In this document: one piece after another, positions 39,800 through 48,700 of the stretch | Position numbering within the stretch: position 1 is the first letter of the stretch | Layout of the letters: each line of letters opens with the position of its first letter | Source: Siphonodentalium dalli | Lineage: Eukaryota; Mollusca; Scaphopoda; Gadilida; Siphonodentaliidae | Direction of reading: 5' to 3' | DNA length: 64,000 nucleotides | Assembly: GCA_032622095.1 (NCBI GenBank) | Contig: CP136066.1 | Span: 202,886,978-202,950,977 of the forward strand | Position numbers and translations under genes: made by a program | Notes under the pieces: model-generated | Told to the model about the DNA's origin: nothing | Seen by the model: only the letters and a program-made list of their open reading frames with translations | The model's database searches: none

Positions 39800-42700
39800 A
39801 CCGTTAATCATTTCTATACTAAATACTCATTAATGAATATACTTATCCCATTTTGGAAATGTTCAGATAATTAGTTCAACAAACGACCATGCACTATTGT
39901 CTGTCGTATGCTCATATTTCCTGAACATCCCTCCAGATGAATAATAGACCCTTCCAAAGTATACTTGTATAGCTGAACGGGATAATCCATTTAATGTCTT
40001 TCTACCTGATAGGGCTGTGATAGACCTGGGAAATATTTGATTCAGAAAAAAAAGTTATCTTGGCAATTTAAAATATTGTCCTGAAAGCGCATGCAGACGA
40101 CACAATTAAGGGGAGAGAAATCGGGCTATTTTCCTTTTAACAAACACACAGCGTTGGCCTGAATTGAGTACGAAAATCAAGATACGCATCAAATTGTTAG
40201 TTTTTTGTGAACTTTTACGGTATTGTAAAATAATTAAACCATCAAACCAGTAATGTCACATTCAACACATTCAACACAGGCTACACTGACATTTTTGCAC
40301 CCGGACTCTGATATATCTACGTTTCAGCCCTCCTACAACCCGTGAAATGGTATACTGCTACATTATACAGATGCATAATCCGATTAAACGTCCCTCAATT
40401 ACTATTTATTTGGATTCGGGGGTAACAAAATATTTGATTTGAGTTAGTCGAGGAACCCAACTATTAAAGCTATTTTTAGATATCGATTTTTGAAATCTAT
40501 TATTTTTCACCATCGAGACTTAATTAGTGGACCAATAAAAAGTCGACAAGCTGACCAAATTGCGGATGAAGATGGATATTATTAAAGTCTAAAATCAAGA
40601 GGCTTTGTGTTGATAATAATGCCAAATTTCGTCGAACAATATGTTGATAAATAACACGTTTCGGGCAATTGTGTACTGTAGTTGACTGTGGTTAATATTA
40701 TTTTTGGTAAATTAATCAATTCTGATAGCTGAAGCGGCATTTAAAAAAATGTTGTTGTTGTTGTTGTTGTTTGAATATGATTATATGGGGACCATCGAAT
40801 CGGATTGAGTACCTTTAATGCATCTTGGTGTTTGTAGATATACAACTGTCTAAAATTCCTTTCTCTTTTCAACAATATTCAGTTTGGGTGCCGGTCATGA
40901 TGGACGCAATCCTAACAAAGACTGTCCCTATGGAGACATGTTCATAATGGCGCCCCAGCATTCATCCAGCGCTAGCCACCCAGAGAACATGCTCAGATTC
41001 TCACGCTGCTCCGTCAGACAGATGAGAGACGTCGTCGCGTAAGTATATTGGTCATTATGTTGTCGCTTGGTTTCGTGCAAAAAAGACACCCATGATCTCC
41101 CATGTGTGCAAAAAGACACCCAGGGTCTCATAAATTTGCAAACAAATCTCCTAAACGTGCAAAAGACACACCGGATCCCCCAAATGTGCGGAAAGACACA
41201 CAGAATCTCACAAATGTGCAAAATGACACACAAGATTCAAGATTGTATTTGATAACGAAAGCTCCATGTCGGAACATCAAACTTTGTAAATAGTAGAAGA
41301 AAATATAATAATAAATAATATAACAAAATAATAACGTGCACCAGTTTTCTGTACAATGGGGGTAACTCTAATAAGGTCTCATGTATTTCCAATGGCTTGT
41401 GCTAATTACGCTAGTACAGTATGAGATTCTAAAGGAGTAGATTCTTTAAAATCAGTTAATTACATTATTGAATAAAGATTTTTTACACTAGGATTATATT
41501 ATGGTATTACCCTTACATGGAGCTAGGTACGTGTACTTGAAGTTAATATCAGATTTATAATATACTGTGTAATTTATTAAAGATGTAACCATGGTTTCAG
41601 AGCTGCAGTTACAACAACATTTAAATATAAGTTTAAAATATAAATACCAAATGGCACATGCTATTCTAAATGTAATTTACATGTAGATGAAAAGTAAATA
41701 GGTTCGTAAAATTGGGTCTGAAACCCTGACCGCATCTTTAAGTATTAACCTGTATGAAAATAATTAAATCCTACTAGCCAACGGAATAGTAGTGACGAGC
41801 CTTAAGTTGTACGATTGGTGTAAATATAAATGAGAAGTTTATATGCAGTGACTATGAGCAATAGTAGAGGCATTACAAGGGTTACTTCCATGGACATAAG
41901 AAGACCATCATGTTTGAGAGAGCCCTGCTAAAAGCAAAGAGAACGAAACATGGCTATCTTTTTTATATATTTGGGCTCTTTATTATTCATTAACCAAATG
42001 AGTTGTGTGTAGTAAGCTTCAGTTTGGATACTTTGTGAAAGAAGTGGGACAATTGAGTTATTACGTACCATATCATGTTTGGGACATTGTAATAGGAAGT
42101 GGGCCTCATCCTCAGTTACTCCAAGACTGCAACTTGTACAAACTCGGTCCTTGACATCATTCTTTTTCGATGAGTATCTGCCTATTTCTATTTGTAATCT
42201 ATGCGCACTGATACGAAATCCAGACAAAAACAATTTCTGTCATTAATATCCTTTATCTGATCAAGGTACTCTTCATATTCGAAATCAGTTTTGAACTTTT
42301 TTCCAAATCCAATTTCCATTTATAAGTGAACTTTTTCTTCAGAGTGAGCTGAATAGAGCGCATGACTTTTGGGTTAATAGAATCGGGTTTCTGGATAATG
42401 TGTTAAAATTCCAACTTCTTAAGGAAATTATAGATAGATTGGAGCCAACAGTGTTGGTTACAACCTACCATGTTAACATTATCAGTGATGGCTTCTCTCA
42501 GTGCTCAGATGGTCTTTGAGGGAACCATCATGCAGTCTTTTCCATTATTTGACCATATTCAATATTATATCTGTGTAAAGTGGATATCTGCCAAGATCAC
42601 ACATGATGTACTGAACGTGTAAAAAGACACATGATCTTACTCTGAGTTGGTCATTGTCATTGCCACATGGTATCGTGCAAAAAGACACTCAGGATATCCC

Positions 42701-45700
42701 AAATGTGCAAAAGGTCACCCAGGCTGTGACCCAGCATCTCAAAGTCGAATCAATGATAAAATGTAGGGGAATTAGTGATATCACAAAATGATTATAAGAT
42801 ATCACAAACTAAGTAAGCGTTTATTGATATCAATAATTCGATTTTATCATGGCATAATGTTTAATGATATCGCAAACAGTTGAAGGAATAGTAGTCCAGC
42901 TAGGCCATTTTCCATTTATTGATATCATAAAATGAATTACTGATATCACAAATTAAATTTTATGATATCACAACATGAATTTATGGATATCACAAAATCG
43001 AATTATTGATATCACTAAATGCTAACAATTTTGTGATATCAATTATTCGATTTTGTGATATAAAAAAATTAATTTATGATATCACAAATTAGAATTAGTG
43101 ATATCTTAAAATCATCTTATGTGATATCATAAAATATTTTAGAATATTTAATGATATCAAATATTCGAATTTGTGATATTATCATAACGCCTGCTCTCCC
43201 GCGGCGAACTTGAAGCCGCGGAAGCGAAGCGACCTAGGGTATACGTATGCGAATATGAGATATACTAATCGACTTTTTCAGCCCACTCTAAAACTAGATT
43301 GATCTTATCTAAAATAGAATAATTTATTCATAACTCAAGGGTCAGCGGAGTCCAAAAAATTATTGTTGGCGACGGCCGCCATTTTGTATTGATTAATACC
43401 ACCTCGAAATGTGTAATTGGGCAAAATTATCCAGGGCAAAAATAAAAAAAAAATTGTTCCAGCAAATGTTAGCTATACTTCATCATATGTAGGAACATCA
43501 TGCTCCTAAAGCCAAATATATTAAAAACATTGAATGTAAATTAAACCAAAGCTCTGGTTAACAAAAAGTGAAATTGCATGAAAAAGTTTTGTTTACATAT
43601 TTTATAAAATTATTTAAAATATTTGTCCCGAAAGCAGGGGGGGGGGGATCGGAAAAAAATTTCAGGCACGTATGGCATTTTTTCCCTTTCGAATTGAGAA
43701 CTTGAAACATCACACATGAAATTTCAGAGAAAGTGCATTGTGCTGTTCCAATAGAAAGATAGATCTGCTCCGTGTCAATAATGACACCCATTTTCAGACT
43801 GACACTAAAAAACAAGCAGGGAATCTTTTTTTTTAGTTGCGGAAAAAATTGCTTGTTGGTGTCTTTGACCACCCACCCACCCCGGCATACATGCCGGAAA
43901 AAATTCACCCCCCCTCCCCTGCCGAAAGAGGACTCTAGGGGCCTTACTGGCCGTTTAGATATTATCTTCCATTTTCTAACGGTATTTCCGCCTAAAAGAT
44001 TGATGAATTATTCTCAAAGTTCAAGGCCCACAAACTATAAGTTCCGATTGAAAGATCGCAGTCATAACTTCTTGGAAAACTAGTAAAGACGTCATGACAT
44101 CAAGACGTACTACATCGTGACGCCACAGCCTACATCGGCGCGCAAAACTCCAGACAGGAATGCGTCGATGACCAGACAGTTGGGACTCGTATTGTACGGT
44201 AGGCTAAACGACACATCATTCTGCCAAACATTTACGTTCTATGTAATTATTTACATGATATATATGATTTTCTTGTGTCCCGTTACGGTTTATCATCAAA
44301 TCCTTCCAAAGATAAAAAATTCATCCGATAATCCCATGAACAGTAACAAACGTGCGCAAATTACGTTTAATTACGTATGATCATATTATATTCATTTAGT
44401 GTTATCATAAAATTAATTATTGATATCACTAAATAGGTAATAAATAGAAGAATTGCGCGCATACTAACGCTGAAGGGGTCACTCTCACCAAAAAAAGTGC
44501 TGAAGGGTACACAGGATTTTCAAAATGTACTGAAGGGTACACAGGGTTTGAAATGTCATTCTAAAGGACATTCAGTCTTCGTATCTGCCATGATTTCTGT
44601 TAGAGAATAATTGTTTACGTTCCAATGAATATCAAAATGTACTGAAAACAAACTGCTAATGGGCGCCAGACTTTCATAAACACAATTTAAGTAATGGTGT
44701 TCGTGCCGATCACAAACCCTGTGTACCCTTCAGCACTTTTTTTGGTGAGAGTGACCCCTTCAGCCATACTAACCACATTCCAATTATTTTCAGATCGCCA
44801 CAGGGTAAATGTCTTTTAGACAAACCAGTAGACTTGTTCAATGTCAATCTTTTGAAACATTTGCCTGGCCGGGATATCGGTGTCGACAAACAATGTGAAT
44901 TATCATTCGGAGAAGGAGCAGCTGTTTGCCCGGTAAGATTTCTTTCAAATATAATATGTATGACGTAAAGCAAATGTGTTTGTATTAAGAGGGAGGTAAA
45001 GTGGCAACATTTGAATGGGGAATTTAGTGTTAAGTTTTGGGAACAGATTTATCAACCCTTCAGTTATAAAGCGCAGGTGATCATATCATACCTTTTTATC
45101 TAGTGACAACGCGAAGCGGAATTTTGATTTTCATCCCAGGTTGGATATTATTGGACATTATTAAAAAGTAGGTCACCATTACTAGCTGAAACATAACATT
45201 AAAGGTACGGTTGGCCTTGACGGTGGGTATCCTGTGAAAATATTTCCACCCGTCAAAAACCGCCACAAACAGAAAGAACAACAAAATGTAGACAGACTTT
45301 GTCCGTATACAAATAAGAAATATCGCATAAACAGTATGGTATTGTCATATCTTTGACCATTGTTATGTAAACAAAGCCATAAAAAGTAACTTTTCTGGTG
45401 TTTGTTTATATTATGATGGTAAACATAAAGAGCGTTCTTTGTTGGTGAATTCCTGATATGGAACGAATAAAGAGCGTTTATGCCATTTATGTGTGATTAG
45501 CCAGCAGCATTGTGCTGTCTTCTGTAACACAATCAGGCTCTTGCTTAGGTAAAATATAGTAAATCTTTATGATAACATGCTGTTTACGCAATGGTCATGG
45601 TATATATGAACGAAACTGTATGCGTTTTAATGTTTTTCTGTTTACGGTGATTGGAACAAATATGAATATTTTCGACAACTAAGGCCTCACGTGCCTTTAA

Positions 45701-48700
45701 TACTGGGGGATGCAGAACTCAATTATTCACAAAATCCATCTCTGACTGGAACCAACCGATATAAAAAGCACTATATATGGGTTTGAAGTAACCGACGAGT
45801 AAAGCATTTTTAACGAGCGTTCTTTGTTTTTTTCGAAGAAATCTATATTGACTAAATAACTGATATATATATTCATGAGAGTAAATCGGGGTACACCATG
45901 TCTTTACTATATAGGACTACGTGGCTTTTACCATTCACTAGAATAGAATTTTATGAGAGTAAAGTGGTGTACACCATGCCTTTAGACTTGGAATTTACAA
46001 GGGTATGTCCTTTTTACGCGGGTTTTACATGGGTTTTACCAGAGTAGAGCCATGTAAACCATGGTGTTATTAGAGTATAAATTTGTTACACCATGTATGT
46101 CCTGTTTCGTCAGCATTTACGAGAGTAAAGTTTGGTACACCATGTCATTACTTGGACTTTACAAGGGTATGTCCTTTTTACATGGACTTTACATTTACCA
46201 GAGTATACCATTGTTTACCTGACTTTACCATATTTTACCAGAGTAGATCCATGTAAATCATGGTTTACCTGGCTTTGAGTTTTTATAAGGGCAAGTTCAT
46301 CACAATAGAAATACCATAGTAACATAACAATTTGGCTAATGGAGCACCCCCTTTCAAGTTTTCTCTCCTTTTTTAGATTTCAAGCTTGCAAGAAAAAATG
46401 TGTCAGGTGATGTGGTGTATGAATCCACCAGCACCAGGAGAACCAATGTCATGTACTACAAGATCGAGGTTTGCGGCGCTGCCAGGAACAAAATGTGGTG
46501 CTCAAGGGAAGGTAATCTATATTATACAGTAATGCTCTAATTAATCGACTTCTTAACCACAGCAGAATTATGGGTAACTTTTCAGGATTTAGTCGGAAAT
46601 ATGGCTTGTTGCCATTCATCGGAAATCTCTCCCCGAGAGCTTTCCGATGAATGGAAACAAGCCATATTTCCGACTAAATCCTGAAAAGTTACCCATAATT
46701 CTGCTGTGGTTAAGAAGTCGGTTAATTAGAGCATTATTGTATGTCATATACATGTGTAAAGTATACGTGGATTACACTCTTCAGGCCCCATCCCTCATCC
46801 GATCTTAACCAAACTGCATACGGATCTTCGTGGTGTCCTCTCGATTTTTGATTTTTTTCTTCTAAATTCCCTTTACAACATGGCCGCCAGCAGCCTCCTT
46901 GTGTTTCACATTTGAATCCATCGAAACACCATGCAGCCCGCATTTATTGGAGAAATGTACATATTGTGAACATTTACAGGCATGTTTAGGGTGACCTCTA
47001 GATGGCATAAATCGAATTTGAACAATTTTCGATGACAAAAAGCTTGGATTTTACTAAATCTCTGGGGACGACGTGCGACCCGCGGTTGGTCATTTAAAAA
47101 TATTGTGGCTGGTACTGGTAGCCATCTTGAATTACACCTTTATGACTAACACATTCTTTGAGTCACGTAATTTGCAATACCTAATTACAATCCGTTATAA
47201 TACTATACTCAACGTGTCACTTAAAATATGTCTCAACTTGAGCTACATTGTCATTGACACTTTCATTATTTGATGTCAGATATGTTATCTTGGGGAGTGT
47301 GTCGATGACCCAGAAAGCTGGAGGACCCAAATGAAAGCACAAAACAAATACACCAAAACCAAAAGCCGATATCCAGGAAAATATCCCAAATCCAAAGGAC
47401 CCGTCGTAGTTAGTAAGTATACATTATGGATATCTATGATATGCTACCAACAAATTGTGCCAGTTATATAGCATGACAAGAAAACCATAGTCAGAAATGG
47501 TAACGCCCTTAAGATCATACATAAGTACAATAATAATACTAATTTGTTTTTGTGTTGTATACCGAAGTATCATTATTAAATTATCTGAATAGTGCATGAA
47601 ATAAATATAGCATGCAGAATAATAATCAGGCCAAAATTGTCTATCTTCATTACACGGTTAAAGTACACAAATACCGAGTATGTTTTAATCACATTTAGTC
47701 CATCACCTCCTACGACAGGGTCAGATATGCTTGCGCCAATATACACCCTAAGAGGGCGTAACAAGCGGTGTGGAAAGACAGAATGCCAATTAATCATTTC
47801 TTTACTAAATACTTATTGAAGAGTAGTTTTCATATTGGAGATGTTCATATAATAAGTTCAACAAATGTGAAATTATTATCTTAAAATATCCCTCCAATAA
47901 ATTGGACTACATTTTATTATCTATTGTCTCTGGTTGTCTACTTATATATCCCGAAAACACCACAAGATAAACAATATAGACCATTCCAATGAATACTTGT
48001 ATAACTGTAAAAACATGGCCACCAGCGATGACCCTTCCAATGTATACTTGTATAACTGTAAAAATTTCAACAACCCTTATTATGACCCATGTTTATCTCA
48101 CAGTCAACACTAAATAACACAACACAAATCGAATAGCATAATTAAATTATAATTAACATAATAATAAAATTCCGTCATTTGTATCAACACCATTGCATTA
48201 AGCTCTTGTGTCACTGTGCGTGTCGATAATACATGTGTGTCTTACTAAAAAAAAATATGAGGCCAGGATTAGGTGGCTAATTATGTGATAAACATGTATC
48301 TTATCTTAATACTATAGTATTGCTATGTAAAGAGATAAATTAATGGTTACATATTCGATGGTTACATATTCCAGGCTGATGATGCCTCAAAGCAAGGACT
48401 CAATATACACAACTCTGAAGTGACATGCGACACGGTAAAACGATATCATGCCCTCTTCACACGCGATGATTTTTAATATACATAAATCTTCAGAAACGAA
48501 TAAGAACTGAAACTGGCATAATATACTAGACTTTTAACAAAATAATGCATGTTGTAGGTTTTCAATTCGCGTAGCACGTTATAGTGACGTCCAAGTTTAG
48601 TGTGTCTGTCATTTGCAGAATGAGGTCCCCAGAGGGTGAATTTAGTGACGCCTTCCCGCATAGCGGGCTAGCATCAATAAATTCACCCTCTGGGGACCTC

